DNA of 64,000 nt from a bacterium (GTDB taxonomy: Bacteria > Cyanobacteriota > Sericytochromatia > S15B-MN24 > UBA4093), in NCBI GenBank assembly GCA_017744355.1, contig JAGIBK010000001.1, forward strand, positions 434,001 to 498,000. Direction: 5' to 3'. A program made the translations under genes and the position numbers. Positions 14,295-22,427 of the stretch are shown here, piece after piece. The stretch's first letter is position 1; the number at the start of each line of letters is the position of its first letter. The notes beneath the pieces were generated by a model, which saw nothing but the letters and a program-made list of their open reading frames with translations, searched no databases and had not been told where the DNA came from.

Positions 14295-15566
14295 TTAGAG
14301 GTTGAACAGCAGGCCGCCGGTGATACCGACGTTGCTCACCTTGCCGCCAGCCGCAGCCGGCGAGTCGGCCATGCTCAGGCCAACGGTGAGGGCCAGGTTC
14401 TTGTTGAAGTGGAACTCAGGACCGAGCTCCACGTTGGTCAACAGGCCGCTGTTGTTGTTCAGGGCGTAGTTGGCCCCGCCCTTCAGGTACGCGCCGATGG
14501 GCGACGCAGCCGTGCGCCAGTAGACGGCCATGCCGCCACCGAGACCGACCGTGGTCGGGGTGGTGCCCAGCGCGTAGACGTGGGGACCGACGTAGGGCTG
14601 GATGTGGAACGAGCCGACCATGGGCATCCGCCAGAAGGCGCCGAGCTCGGCGTCCAGGTTGAGGCCGGGGCTGAGGCGCAGCTTGGGGTCGACCATGAGG
14701 AACATGCTGCCGGGATAGGCCACGTAGCGGCCGCTCAGACCACCCAGGGTGCCCGAGGTGGCGCCGGTGGTGACGCCGCCGTCCACCGAGAGGCGGAAGG
14801 GCTGCTTCTCCTGGAAGCGCCAGGGGCCTTCGGCCGCACGGCGCTCCTCTTCCTTGGCGCCGACCGTCTCCTTGATGAGCTCGCGGATCAGGGGCACCGT
14901 CTGGGAGATGGCCTGGGCGTACTGGTAGCGGGTCAGTTCCTCGTTGCCGCGGAAGGTGCCGTCGGGGAAGCCGACCATCACGCCGTAGCGGTTCGCGACT
15001 TCCATGACGTCGTTGTAGGCCCAGGCGCGGTCGTCCACGTCCTTGAAGGTGAACTTGTTGCCCGTGCGGGGGCGGATGACGTCCTTGGCCTCGGCAAGGC
15101 GCATGAGGTTGTCGATGATCTTGGCCATCTCGTAGCGGGTGACGGTCCGCTCCATGCCGAAGGAGTCCGGGGTGATGCCCGGGACGCCATCGAAGAGGCC
15201 GTAGTCGTTGGCGAGCATCAGGACCTTGGTGCGCTCGCTGCCGGCGGGCACGTCCGCGTAGACGTTGATCGAGGTGGTCTTGGGCCGCCACGAGGTCTTC
15301 GAGAGGGTCTCGAACTCCTTGAGGAGGTTGGCGAGGCTGTCGGCGAACTGGGCGCGGGTGAAGGGCTTGTCGCCGCGGAAGGTGCCGTCGGCGTAGCCGC
15401 GCATCAGGTCGCGCTTGACGGCCACGTCGGCAACGCCCTGCTCGGCCCAGTGACCGTCAGGAACGTCCTTGAAGGTGTCGGAGGCGAGGCTCGCGAAAGC
15501 CGGGGCCGCGAGGGCGAACGAGAGCGCCAACGCAGCGGCGAAACTCATGGGACGCAGGTGCTTCAT
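14295..15566 (-). CDS. SLH-domain outer-membrane beta-barrel protein
   Basis: Probable major outer-membrane protein linked to the cell wall. The 423-residue precursor has a signal peptide (residues 1-25, ending AAPAFA), then three S-layer-homology units (FKDVPDGHWAEQGV near 30, a second around 95-150, FKDVDDRAWAYNDV near 165), each with the GYADGTFRG / GFPDGTFRG type turn, then a linker helix and a C-terminal region of alternating hydrophobic strands (residues 240-423), as expected for a barrel. This architecture is known from cyanobacteria, Deinococcus-Thermus, Negativicutes and Thermotogae. The ATG at 15566 is chosen because GGAG lies 7 bp before it. Its promoter carries the 31-bp element found again at 53.1 kb. 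Confidence 0.85.
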   Translation of the reverse strand: MKHLRPMSFAAALALSFALAAPAFASLASDTFKDVPDGHWAEQGVADVAVKRDLMRGYADGTFRGDKPFTRAQFADSLANLLKEFETLSKTSWRPKTTSINVYADVPAGSERTKVLMLANDYGLFDGVPGITPDSFGMERTVTRYEMAKIIDNLMRLAEAKDVIRPRTGNKFTFKDVDDRAWAYNDVMEVANRYGVMVGFPDGTFRGNEELTRYQYAQAISQTVPLIRELIKETVGAKEEERRAAEGPWRFQEKQPFRLSVDGGVTTGATSGTLGGLSGRYVAYPGSMFLMVDPKLRLSPGLNLDAELGAFWRMPMVGSFHIQPYVGPHVYALGTTPTTVGLGGGMAVYWRTAASPIGAYLKGGANYALNNNSGLLTNVELGPEFHFNKNLALTVGLSMADSPAAAGGKVSNVGITGGLLFNL

Positions 15567-15597
15567 CTTGAACTCCATGGGGGGGAGAGACGGTGAA

Positions 15598-15628
15598 TAT
15601 AGCATGTAACAAAACCAGGCATGTGTCG
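15598..15628 (-). repeat. 31-bp promoter-region element, copy 1
   Basis: Identical to 53099-53129 at 29 of 31 positions. On the minus strand it covers the -10 region (TGCTATATT, hexamer at 15596-15601), the whole spacer and the -35 region of the SLH-porin promoter, with the predicted start about 23 bases before the ATG. Conservation of a spacer is unusual and suggests a bound regulator or an alternative sigma factor. Confidence 0.75.
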
Positions 15629-15728
15629 TGGATTGCCGCCGGCGGCGGCTTGAAGGAACAGCTTTGTTACACGCTCTAAGCTCAATCGTAGCCCGAGAAT
15701 GCCAGGTGGGCAAGCGGTATGAGGCGCG

Positions 15729-16316
15729 CTAGATGCCCGCTCCGTGAATGAAATCGTCGATTTCTTGAGGCGTGGTGCTGGTTGGCTGCTCGATGGGCTG
15801 CCCTTTCACCACCACCACGCGGCCGGGAATGCCGACCACCGTGGCGTGTTCGGGTACGTCGCGCAGGACCACTGAGTTGGCGCCGACCCGGGAATGGTCG
15901 CCCACCCGGATGTTGCCGAGCACCGCGGCGCCCGCGCCCACGATGACGTCGTTGCCAAGCGTCGGGTGACGCTTGCCGGTGTCCTTGCCGGTGCCCCCGA
16001 GGGTCACCTGGTGGAAGATGACGCAATCGTCGCCAACGATGGCGGTTTCGCCGATGACGACGCCCATCCCGTGGTCGATGAAGAGCCGGCGCCCGAGGCG
16101 GGCGCCGGGATGGATCTCGATGCCGGTGAAGAAGCGCGCAATCTGCATGATCCAGCGCGGCAGGATCGGCACTCCGGCTCGGTAGAGGGGATGCGCCACC
16201 CAGTGGAACAGCTGGACGTGGATGCTCGGATAGCAGAGCAGGACCTCGAGCCAGTGCTTGGCGGCAGGATCCTTTTCGAGGACGGTACGGATGTTTTCGA
16301 TGAGCCGGAATGCCAC
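15729..16316 (-). CDS. cysE: Serine O-acetyltransferase
   Basis: Makes O-acetylserine from serine and acetyl-CoA, the first step of cysteine synthesis. The 195-residue product is the short form of the enzyme: a brief helical N-terminus, then the left-handed beta-helix of hexapeptide repeats with IEIHPGARLGRRLFIDHGMGVVIGETA, VTLGGTGKDTGKRHPTLGNDVIVGAGA and VVGIPGRVV. The conserved catalytic DHG is present. The GTG at 16316 is preferred because it starts 7 bp after the cysK stop and gives MAFRLIENIRTV; longer frames overlap cysK. It is the second gene of the cysK-cysE operon. Confidence 0.93.
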   Translation of the reverse strand: MAFRLIENIRTVLEKDPAAKHWLEVLLCYPSIHVQLFHWVAHPLYRAGVPILPRWIMQIARFFTGIEIHPGARLGRRLFIDHGMGVVIGETAIVGDDCVIFHQVTLGGTGKDTGKRHPTLGNDVIVGAGAAVLGNIRVGDHSRVGANSVVLRDVPEHATVVGIPGRVVVVKGQPIEQPTSTTPQEIDDFIHGAGI

Positions 16317-16323
16317 GCCTTGG

Positions 16324-17304
16324 TTACTTTCCTGTGGTCGTGCCGGTGGCCTCGAAGTTGTAGAGCGGGGTGCTAAGATACCGCTCGCCGCAACTGGGGA
16401 GGACCACGACGATGAGTTTGCCTTCGGCCTCGGGGCGCTGCGCGAGCTCGAGGGCCGCGGCGACCGCCGCCCCGCTCGAGATGCCGACGAGGATCCCCTC
16501 TTCGCGCGAAACGCGGCGCGCCATGTCCATGGCGGTCGCCGAGGAGATCCCCATGATCTCGCCAAGCGAGCGATCGCGCAAGCCCGCGAGCAGCGTCTGG
16601 TCGAAGACGGCAGGAACGAAGCCCGCCCCGATGCCCGCGATCTTGTGGCTGCCAGGGGTGCCGCCCGCGAGCACCGGGCTCTCGGAGGGCTCGACGGCGA
16701 TGTAGCGCAGGCTGGGCTTGCGCGCGTGGAGGGCCTGGTAGATGCCCGTGATGGTGCCGCCGGTGCCGATGCCCGAGACCACGTAGTCCACCTGGCCGTC
16801 GGTGTCCTCCCAGATCTCGCGGGCGGTGGTCTCCGCGTGGACCTGGGGGTTGGCGGGGTTGTCGAACTGGCCGAGCATGTGGGCGCCGGGGGTGTTTGCG
16901 AGCAATTCCTCGGCGGCGGCGATGGCCCCCTTCATGCCCTTGGCGCCCTCGGTCAGGACGAGCTGGGCCCCGTAGGCCTTGAGCAGCGCCCGGCGCTCCA
17001 GGGACATGGTCTCGGGCATGGTCAGGATGAGCTTGTAGCCCTTGGCCGCCGCCACCATGGCGAGGGCGACGCCGGTGTTGCCGCTGGTGGGCTCGACGAG
17101 GGTCGTGCGGCCGGGAGCGATGAGGCCCTTGGCCTCGGCGTCGGCGACCATCGCGATCCCGATGCGGTCCTTGACCGAGCTAGAGGGGTTGTAGAACTCG
17201 ACCTTGCCCACGACCCGGGCACGGGCCCCGGCCGGAATCTTCGTGAGTTCGACCATGGGGGTGTTGCCGAAACGCTCGGTGATGCTGGGAGCGATGTTTG
17301 CCAT
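16324..17304 (-). CDS. cysK: Cysteine synthase (O-acetylserine sulfhydrylase)
   Basis: PLP enzyme that condenses O-acetylserine with sulfide to give cysteine. The 326-residue product has the PLP lysine in SSSVKDRIG (near residue 44), the substrate loop TSGNTG near 73, the phosphate-binding GTGGTITG near 180, and the C-terminal [10 protein letters not shown]. It is the first gene of an operon with cysE, whose product supplies its substrate and whose C-terminus binds CysK in the family's complex. GGAGGC precedes the ATG, and a perfect palindrome at 17323-17349 sits where a repressor would act. Confidence 0.96.
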   Translation of the reverse strand: MANIAPSITERFGNTPMVELTKIPAGARARVVGKVEFYNPSSSVKDRIGIAMVADAEAKGLIAPGRTTLVEPTSGNTGVALAMVAAAKGYKLILTMPETMSLERRALLKAYGAQLVLTEGAKGMKGAIAAAEELLANTPGAHMLGQFDNPANPQVHAETTAREIWEDTDGQVDYVVSGIGTGGTITGIYQALHARKPSLRYIAVEPSESPVLAGGTPGSHKIAGIGAGFVPAVFDQTLLAGLRDRSLGEIMGISSATAMDMARRVSREEGILVGISSGAAVAAALELAQRPEAEGKLIVVVLPSCGERYLSTPLYNFEATGTTTGK

Positions 17305-17322
17305 GGGAAAAGCCTCCTTCTC

Positions 17323-17349
17323 GATGGACTAACGAAATGTTAGTCCATC
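17323..17349. promoter_or_regulatory. Palindromic operator upstream of cysK-cysE
   Basis: A perfect 11-bp inverted repeat, GATGGACTAAC and its complement, around a 5-bp centre (17334-17338). It lies 19 bp before the cysK start codon and is only moderately GC-rich, with no U-run, so an operator is more likely than a terminator. Rrf2-family sulfur regulators bind sites of this general form; the actual regulator is unknown. Confidence 0.6.
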
Positions 17350-17404
17350 CCGGCAGCGCAGGCAACCTTTCTTCCGTTCCTCGATGCAGCGCGAAGGCAG
17401 GTAA

Positions 17405-17962
17405 TTAGCTCGTCGGAGGCAGGTCCCCGTCGCTCAGGTAGCGCATGGGCTTGCGGTAGGCCGTGCCGGTCTCCAGGTCGAAGACGTCCATTTCGTCGAG
17501 CGGGCCCGCGTAGAAGTGGAGCGAGACGAGGTGTGATCCCGCCCCGCCGGCGTTGCCGAGGCGGTGGATCATGCCGATGGGGGCGGCGGCCAAGCCGCTC
17601 TCGGGGGTGATGTCGCGGGTATGGACCAGGGTGAGGCGATCGCCCTCGACCCGGCGGAAAATCTCCTCGCGCATGACGCCCTCGAAGACGACGACCACCC
17701 CGAAGGAGCGGCCGTGGTTGTGAACACTGGTCCGCTGGTCGTCCTGCCAGCAGAGGCAGATGGCCTCGAAGAGCTCGTTCTTGAAGAGGAGGTTGCGGGC
17801 GTAGGCCTCGGGGCAGAATTGCAGCTTGCCCTCGAACAGCGCAGGGGTGATCTCGAGCCGATCCACCAGGGCCTTGAGCTCGCTGAGGCCGAAAGTCTCG
17901 GGGGTGTGGCGCGCCGCCTCGGCGAGAAATTGCTCCCAGTTCAACTTGGTGGGGGTCTGCAT
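17405..17962 (-). CDS. cdoA: Cysteine dioxygenase
   Basis: Iron-dependent thiol dioxygenase that oxidises cysteine to cysteine sulfinate. The 185-residue cupin has the iron-binding HNHGRSFG block (residues about 83-90) and the third histidine in IGMIHRLGN near residue 139, with TSVHNHG matching the family pattern and a C-terminal YRKPMRYL typical of bacterial CDO. The start MQTPTKLNWEQF follows GAGGAT. It lies on the same strand upstream of cysK-cysE, so a degradative and a biosynthetic cysteine gene sit side by side, separated by the operator palindrome. Related thiol dioxygenases act on mercaptopropionate; cysteine is the likely substrate here given the neighbours. Confidence 0.85.
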   Translation of the reverse strand: MQTPTKLNWEQFLAEAARHTPETFGLSELKALVDRLEITPALFEGKLQFCPEAYARNLLFKNELFEAICLCWQDDQRTSVHNHGRSFGVVVVFEGVMREEIFRRVEGDRLTLVHTRDITPESGLAAAPIGMIHRLGNAGGAGSHLVSLHFYAGPLDEMDVFDLETGTAYRKPMRYLSDGDLPPTS

Positions 17963-18066
17963 GCCCGGGGGATCCTCTTTCAGCGTGGCAAGAAGGGGGG
18001 CGCAAGCTATCGGCCGATGACCATTTTCCCTCGCAAACCCTCGCTTGTCCAATCCCCTCATGACCC

Positions 18067-18858
18067 CTAGCGCCAGGGGTCCTTGGCCTTGTCGAGGAAG
18101 CGCCTGGCTTTCTGGGCCTCCGCGGACTGGGGGGCCTCCTGGATGATCCCCTGGAGGATCCGCTGCCCCTTCTCGAAGCGCCTGCGATCGGGGGTGCCCC
18201 AGGTGAAGCCCGAGGCGTAGAGGTAGTCCCAGCCGATGGCGAGCTTGGCGGCGAGACGGTACTTGCTCTTGGGATACTGCTTGAGGAAGCGTTCGTGGCG
18301 ACTGGCGTCGATCAGGGCGGGGTCCACGCTCAGGTCGTGCTCGCCGTCGTCTTCGTGCGGGATGAGGCGCCATGCGGCCTCTTCGGCGAGCGGATGGCGC
18401 GGGAAGCGGCTCACCAGGAGCTTGTAGGCGTCGCCGTCGGAGCGGTACCGGCCGCGCGGGTCGAAGTACTGGAAGGAGGCGTAATGCTTGGCGGCCCAGC
18501 GCTGCTCCTTGCGCAGGTACGTCAACCAGCTGGGGCTCTTGGGGTTGAGGCGCGATCGCTGCCAGTAGCGGTCGTTGATGACCTGGACATAGGCCTCGGC
18601 GGTTTCGGCGAGGGTCATGAGGAGCGAGGGCGCGGCCGGGTCCGCCTGGAAGCCCGGCTTGCGGATCTGGCCCGCGAGGGTCTCGATCGCCGGCTGGTAC
18701 TGCTTGGCCTTGCGGGCGGCCTGCGCCTTGGCGATCGCCTGGCCGGCGGTTGGCTCGGCGGCGAACGCCGGCAGCGGCGCCGCGCTGATCAAGCCGGCGG
18801 CCCCGAGCATGATGAGCAGCCGCACGCGGCGTCGCATGGTTTCATGACGGCTTGACAT
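18067..18858 (-). CDS. Secreted TPR-like protein
   Basis: Not a named family. The 263-residue product has a cleavable signal peptide (MRRRVRLLIMLGAAGLISAAPLPAFA) and then helical repeats of tetratricopeptide character (AGQAIAKAQAARKAKQYQPAIETLAG; a later stretch HERFLKQYPKSKYRLAAKLA; last SAEAQKARRFLDKA). A periplasmic or surface scaffold role is plausible. The start is uncertain: ATG at 18858 is used, but ATG at 18837 gives a shorter signal peptide and neither has a clear ribosome site. It is followed by cdoA after 104 bp. Confidence 0.6.
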   Translation of the reverse strand: MSSRHETMRRRVRLLIMLGAAGLISAAPLPAFAAEPTAGQAIAKAQAARKAKQYQPAIETLAGQIRKPGFQADPAAPSLLMTLAETAEAYVQVINDRYWQRSRLNPKSPSWLTYLRKEQRWAAKHYASFQYFDPRGRYRSDGDAYKLLVSRFPRHPLAEEAAWRLIPHEDDGEHDLSVDPALIDASRHERFLKQYPKSKYRLAAKLAIGWDYLYASGFTWGTPDRRRFEKGQRILQGIIQEAPQSAEAQKARRFLDKAKDPWR

Positions 18859-18977
18859 AAGATCTACATTCCCCGGGAAGCGTGAACGAGATGCGACCAA
18901 ACTATCAAATGAATATTAAGTTGGTATAACAACCCGTTGCTTCCGGGTACAGAAGGCTGGAAGGAGGCGGCTGCCCG

Positions 18978-19202
18978 ATGCGCGAACGCAAGCTCACCTT
19001 GTTCCACTGCCCGCACGAAGGTCATACCGTGCGGATCACCTACATGAACCAGATGGATCACTGGAAGCGACGTCCGGTCCACCAGTCGATTCAGCACTGC
19101 AGCTACAAGACCGAGCAGCTCTGCAAGGTCGAGCTGTATCCGGTGTCTGGCGAGTCCCAGTGCCCCGCGGTGCAATTGGCCAACCGCAACTTGTTCCGCT
19201 AA
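18978..19202 (+). CDS. Small Cys/His-rich protein, unknown
   Basis: Not recognised. A 74-residue basic protein with possible zinc ligands CPHEGH (residues 11-16) and further cysteines near 41, 48 and 62. It has an exceptionally good ribosome site (AAGGAGG) 11 bp before the ATG, an extended -10 (TGGTATAAC, 18922-18930), and a strong terminator directly after, so it is a real monocistronic gene in spite of its size. Confidence 0.7.
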   Translation: MRERKLTLFHCPHEGHTVRITYMNQMDHWKRRPVHQSIQHCSYKTEQLCKVELYPVSGESQCPAVQLANRNLFR

Positions 19203-19204
19203 GC

Positions 19205-19260
19205 CTCCGAAGCGCGACGCCCCCGCCTGCAAGTGCAGGCGGGGGCGTCGCGCTTCGGAG
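19205..19260. terminator. Very long palindromic terminator between convergent genes
   Basis: A perfect palindrome of 56 bp with only two unpaired central bases. It starts 3 bases after one stop codon and ends 4 bases before the facing one. The loop in RNA must be larger than the two-base centre. Confidence 0.85.
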
Positions 19261-19263
19261 CCG

Positions 19264-19632
19264 TTAGGCCGTCTGCTCGATGAAGCCGAGCAGGTTGCCG
19301 TCCGGATCCTGGAACTTGGCGAGCTTGTTGAACGGCTGGTCCAGCTCCTTGGCGACGAACGCGACGCCCTTGGCCTCGAGCTTGTCGATCATCGCCTGGA
19401 TGTCGTCCACCGCGAAGTCGATGGTGACGGCCATGCCGTTATTGCGGGCCCCGGCGGGCATGTACTGCAGGCCGAAGGTGATCCCCCCCATCTCGAACTC
19501 GGTGATGGCCGGGTTGGATGAGAGGACGCTGAGGCCGAGCACGTCGCGGTAGAACGTGACCGAGCGATCCATGTCGCTGACGAAGATAAGAACGCTCTGG
19601 ATGCTCTTCACCATGGGGGTCTCCTTGATCAT
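19264..19632 (-). CDS. VOC superfamily (glyoxalase-like) protein
   Basis: A 122-residue single-domain vicinal-oxygen-chelate protein of the glyoxalase/bleomycin-resistance fold: SVLIFVSDMDRSVTFYRDVLGLSV at the N-terminus, VDDIQAMIDKLEAKG in the middle and FQDPDGNLLGFIEQ with the metal-binding glutamate at the end. Substrate unknown. Two starts have good ribosome sites: ATG 19632 (12 bp after the upstream crotonase) and ATG 19614. Being downstream of two crotonases it may act on a CoA-linked or aldehyde product, but that is conjecture. Confidence 0.8.
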   Translation of the reverse strand: MIKETPMVKSIQSVLIFVSDMDRSVTFYRDVLGLSVLSSNPAITEFEMGGITFGLQYMPAGARNNGMAVTIDFAVDDIQAMIDKLEAKGVAFVAKELDQPFNKLAKFQDPDGNLLGFIEQTA

Positions 19633-19644
19633 TGCGATCTCCTT

Positions 19645-20424
19645 TTATTGGCCGGTGAACGCGGGGGGACGCTTGGCGAGGAAAGCGCCGACGCCCTCCT
19701 CGAAATCACGGGTGCGGCCGGCGACCTCTTGGAGGTGGGCCTCGTATTCGAGCTGGTCGGCCAGATCGTGGTCGAAGGCGCGCTCGAAGGCGCGTTTCAT
19801 CAGGCCGATGGCCTTGGTGGGCGCCTCAGCCAGGCGCGAAGCGAGTGCTTGGGCTTCGGCTTCGAGCTGGTCGGCCGGAACCACCCGGTTGACGAGCCCG
19901 AGGCGCAGGGCCTCGGCAGCGTCGACCTTGTCGCCGAGCGCTGCGAGCTCGAAGGCCTTGGCGAGGCCGACCAGGCGGGGCAAGAGCCAGGTGCTGCCCG
20001 CGTCCGGCACCAGGCCGATGCGCACGAAGACCTCGATGAACGCGGCGTTGTCAGCGCAGAGCCGCAGGTCGCAGGCGAGCGCGAGGCTCATGCCGGCCCC
20101 TGCCGCCACCCCGTTGACGGCGCACACGATGGGCTTGGCCATCTGGCGCATCTGGAGGATGAGCGGGTTGTAGAGGGTGCGCAGGTTGTCGCCGAGGCTC
20201 ACCTCGGACTTGCTCGCATCCGCCAGGTCCTGGCCCGAGCAGAAGCCACGGCCGCGGCCGGTGAGAACGATCGCGCGCACGGCAGGGTCCTTGTCGGCGC
20301 GCTTGAAGGCGTCGAGCAGCTCACGCTTCATCTGGTCGGTCATGGCGTTGAGCACGTCGGGCCGATCGAGCGCGATCCAGGCGATGCGCCCGTCGCGGAC
20401 CTCGTAGGCGATGGTCTGGTACAT
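19645..20424 (-). CDS. Crotonase family protein, PaaG-like enoyl-CoA isomerase
   Basis: 259-residue enoyl-CoA hydratase/isomerase. The oxyanion-hole blocks FCSGQDLAD and VNGVAAGAGMSLALACD are present. The sequence FVRIGLVPDAGSTWLLPRLVG, with aspartate in place of the second hydratase glutamate, is characteristic of PaaG-type isomerases (ring-1,2-epoxyphenylacetyl-CoA isomerase and delta-3,delta-2-enoyl-CoA isomerase). It starts 2 bp after the preceding crotonase, and the pair resembles the paaF-paaG order of phenylacetate clusters, although no other paa gene is present. An isomerase role in unsaturated fatty-acid oxidation is equally possible. Confidence 0.85.
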   Translation of the reverse strand: MYQTIAYEVRDGRIAWIALDRPDVLNAMTDQMKRELLDAFKRADKDPAVRAIVLTGRGRGFCSGQDLADASKSEVSLGDNLRTLYNPLILQMRQMAKPIVCAVNGVAAGAGMSLALACDLRLCADNAAFIEVFVRIGLVPDAGSTWLLPRLVGLAKAFELAALGDKVDAAEALRLGLVNRVVPADQLEAEAQALASRLAEAPTKAIGLMKRAFERAFDHDLADQLEYEAHLQEVAGRTRDFEEGVGAFLAKRPPAFTGQ

Positions 20425-20426
20425 GC

Positions 20427-21212
20427 CTACAGGCCCTTCCAGGTGGCGGGACGCTTCTCGACGAAGGCGCGCATGCCCTCCTTCTGGTCCTCGGTGCCGA
20501 AGAGCATGCAGAAGTTCTTGCGCTCGTGGTCGAGGCCCTGCGACAGGAAGGTCTCGAAGGCCTTGTTGACGCTCTCCTTGCCCACCCGGACGGCCACGGG
20601 GGCGCGGCCCGCGATGTCGGCGGCGAGCTTCTTGGCCTCGTCGAGGAAGAGCTCGACGGGCACCACCCGGTTGACGAGGCCGAGGGCCTGGGCTTCCTGG
20701 GCGTTGAGCTGGCGGCCCGTGAGGACCATCTCCATGGCGAGGACCTTGCCGACCGCGCGGGTCAGGCGCTGGGTGCCGCCGGCGCCGGGGATGACGCCCA
20801 GGCCGACTTCGGGCAAGCCGATCTTGGTGGTCTCCGAGGCGATGACCATGTCGCACATCATCATGAGCTCGGCGCCGCCGCCCAGGGCGAAGCCGCTGAC
20901 GGCCGCGATGAGGGGCTTGGTCATGTGGGCGATGCGGTCCCAGACCTTGAGGAATTCGTGCTGGCTCATCTCGACCATGGTGGCCTCGGCCATGACCTTG
21001 ATGTCCGCGCCCGCGGCGAAGGCGCGATCGCTGCCCGCGAGCACCATGGCCCCGATGGCGTCGTCCCGGTCGAAGGCTTCGAGGGCTTCGAGCACTTCGC
21101 CCAGCAGCTCGGGCGAGAGGGCGTTGAGGGCCTTGGGGCGGTGGAGGGTGACGATCCCCACCCGGCCTTCGCGCGTCACCAGGATGTTCTCGTAGGTCTT
21201 TGCTTCGATCAT
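20427..21212 (-). CDS. Enoyl-CoA hydratase (crotonase)
   Basis: 261-residue enoyl-CoA hydratase that adds water to trans-2-enoyl-CoA. Both catalytic glutamates are in place: GFALGGGAELMMMCD and LPEVGLGVIPGAGGTQRL. The oxyanion-hole block is AFAAGADIKVM. It is the first gene of the leftward crotonase-crotonase-VOC unit. It can supply the hydratase step for the thiolase/HBD/dehydrogenase set at 47-52 kb. The ATG at 21212 gives the typical N-terminus MIEAKTYENILV. Confidence 0.92.
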   Translation of the reverse strand: MIEAKTYENILVTREGRVGIVTLHRPKALNALSPELLGEVLEALEAFDRDDAIGAMVLAGSDRAFAAGADIKVMAEATMVEMSQHEFLKVWDRIAHMTKPLIAAVSGFALGGGAELMMMCDMVIASETTKIGLPEVGLGVIPGAGGTQRLTRAVGKVLAMEMVLTGRQLNAQEAQALGLVNRVVPVELFLDEAKKLAADIAGRAPVAVRVGKESVNKAFETFLSQGLDHERKNFCMLFGTEDQKEGMRAFVEKRPATWKGL

Positions 21213-21310
21213 GTTCCGTTCTCTTGCGTGAGGAGGGCGTTGCCGAATGCGCCATGATATGGATGCGCCGAGCGAGCTGTCAAATCGCCTGGCGCCTCGC
21301 CCAATCGCCC

Positions 21311-21319
21311 TGCTATACT
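21311..21319 (+). promoter_or_regulatory. Extended -10 promoter of the SIS-aldolase unit
   Basis: TGCTATACT, identical in form to the tRNA-Phe -10, lies 58 bp before the SIS gene ATG. No good -35 is visible. Confidence 0.5.
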
Positions 21320-21376
21320 GGGGCTCGACAGGCGAGCGAGCCCGCCACGGCGGCAAACCGGAGGGAGACGCCCTTC

Positions 21377-22414
21377 ATGCACGGCGAGCATACCATCCGC
21401 GAGATTTTCGGGCAGCCCGACCTCTGGCCTCGGGTCGGCGAGCACCTCGTGTCCACGTTGAGCGCTTCGGCCCTCGGCGGCGTCCGCGAGGTCGTCTTCA
21501 CCGGCTGCGGCAGCTCGTACCACCTGGCCGAGGCGGGGGCCAAGCTCCTCGCCGGCTGGGCGGGCGTGCGCACGCGTTTCGCGCCGGCCTCCGAGCTGAT
21601 CCTCTTCCCCGATACCCTGCTTTCGGACGATGCGCAGGTGGCGCTGGTCGCCCTCTCGCGCACCGGCACCACCTCCGAGGTGCTCCAGGCGATTGGGACT
21701 TTCCGCGGACGCGCGGGCGCATCTGCGCCGGTCGTCGGCATCACCTGCGCGCCCGAGAGCCCCCTGGTCGAAGCCTGCGACTTTCCTATCGTCATTCCCT
21801 CGCGCGAAGAGAGCGTGGTCATGACCCAGGCCTTCACGGGCACCCTGCTCGCCCTGGCGGGCTGGGCCCTGAGCCTGCGGCCCGACCCGCTGCGGGCGGC
21901 CGCCCTGCGCGAGGCCGTGCGCCAGGCCGAGGCGCCCCTGCGCCAGAGTGAGGCCCTCAAGGCGCTTGCGGCCTGGCCGGTGCGGAACTTCGTCTTCTTG
22001 GGCGGGGGCCTGCTGCATGCGATCGCCTCCGAAGGGGCGCTCAAGCTGCAAGAGATGGCCCTGGAGCCCTCGGCGATCGCCTTCCACGCCCTGGAGTACC
22101 GTCACGGCCCCAAGTCCACCGCGGGGCCCGATACCCTCGTGACCCTGCTCTGTTCGGAAGGTGGCAGCGCTTACGAAGCCGCCCTCCTGGACGAGCTCAA
22201 GGGGCTCGGGGCACGGACCCTTGCGATCGCAAGCGCCGACCAGGCGGCGATCGCGTCGCGGGCGGATGCCCACTTCCTCGTCGAGGCGTCGAGCGACGCG
22301 ACCCGCGCGCTGCTCTACACGCCTTTCCTCCAGCTTCTGGCTTACCACCGGGCGGTGCGCAACGGGACCGATCCCGACGCGCCGCGTCACCTCAGTCGAT
22401 CCGTCATACTCTGA
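21377..22414 (+). CDS. SIS-domain sugar-phosphate isomerase/deaminase (AgaS/GlmS-C-like)
   Basis: 345-residue protein with two SIS domains, the isomerase half of glucosamine-6-phosphate synthase without the glutaminase domain. Visible motifs are FTGCGSSYHLAEAGAKLL (first SIS domain, near residue 40), ALSRTGTTSEVLQAI near 90, FLGGGLLHAIASEGALKLQEMALEP (second domain, near 210) and FHALEYRHGPKS. Stand-alone proteins of this kind include AgaS (galactosamine-6-phosphate deaminase/isomerase) and FrlB. The aldolase-like gene 13 bp downstream fits a GalNAc/tagatose type pathway, but that protein lacks key residues. GGAGGGAG precedes the ATG. Confidence 0.85.
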   Translation: MHGEHTIREIFGQPDLWPRVGEHLVSTLSASALGGVREVVFTGCGSSYHLAEAGAKLLAGWAGVRTRFAPASELILFPDTLLSDDAQVALVALSRTGTTSEVLQAIGTFRGRAGASAPVVGITCAPESPLVEACDFPIVIPSREESVVMTQAFTGTLLALAGWALSLRPDPLRAAALREAVRQAEAPLRQSEALKALAAWPVRNFVFLGGGLLHAIASEGALKLQEMALEPSAIAFHALEYRHGPKSTAGPDTLVTLLCSEGGSAYEAALLDELKGLGARTLAIASADQAAIASRADAHFLVEASSDATRALLYTPFLQLLAYHRAVRNGTDPDAPRHLSRSVIL

Positions 22415-22427
22415 TCTTGGAGGCCGC

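Noticed and set aside
15636..15647. GCCGCCGGCGGC palindrome as terminator of cysE
   Set aside because: It is short, has no loop space and no U-run; base composition explains it.
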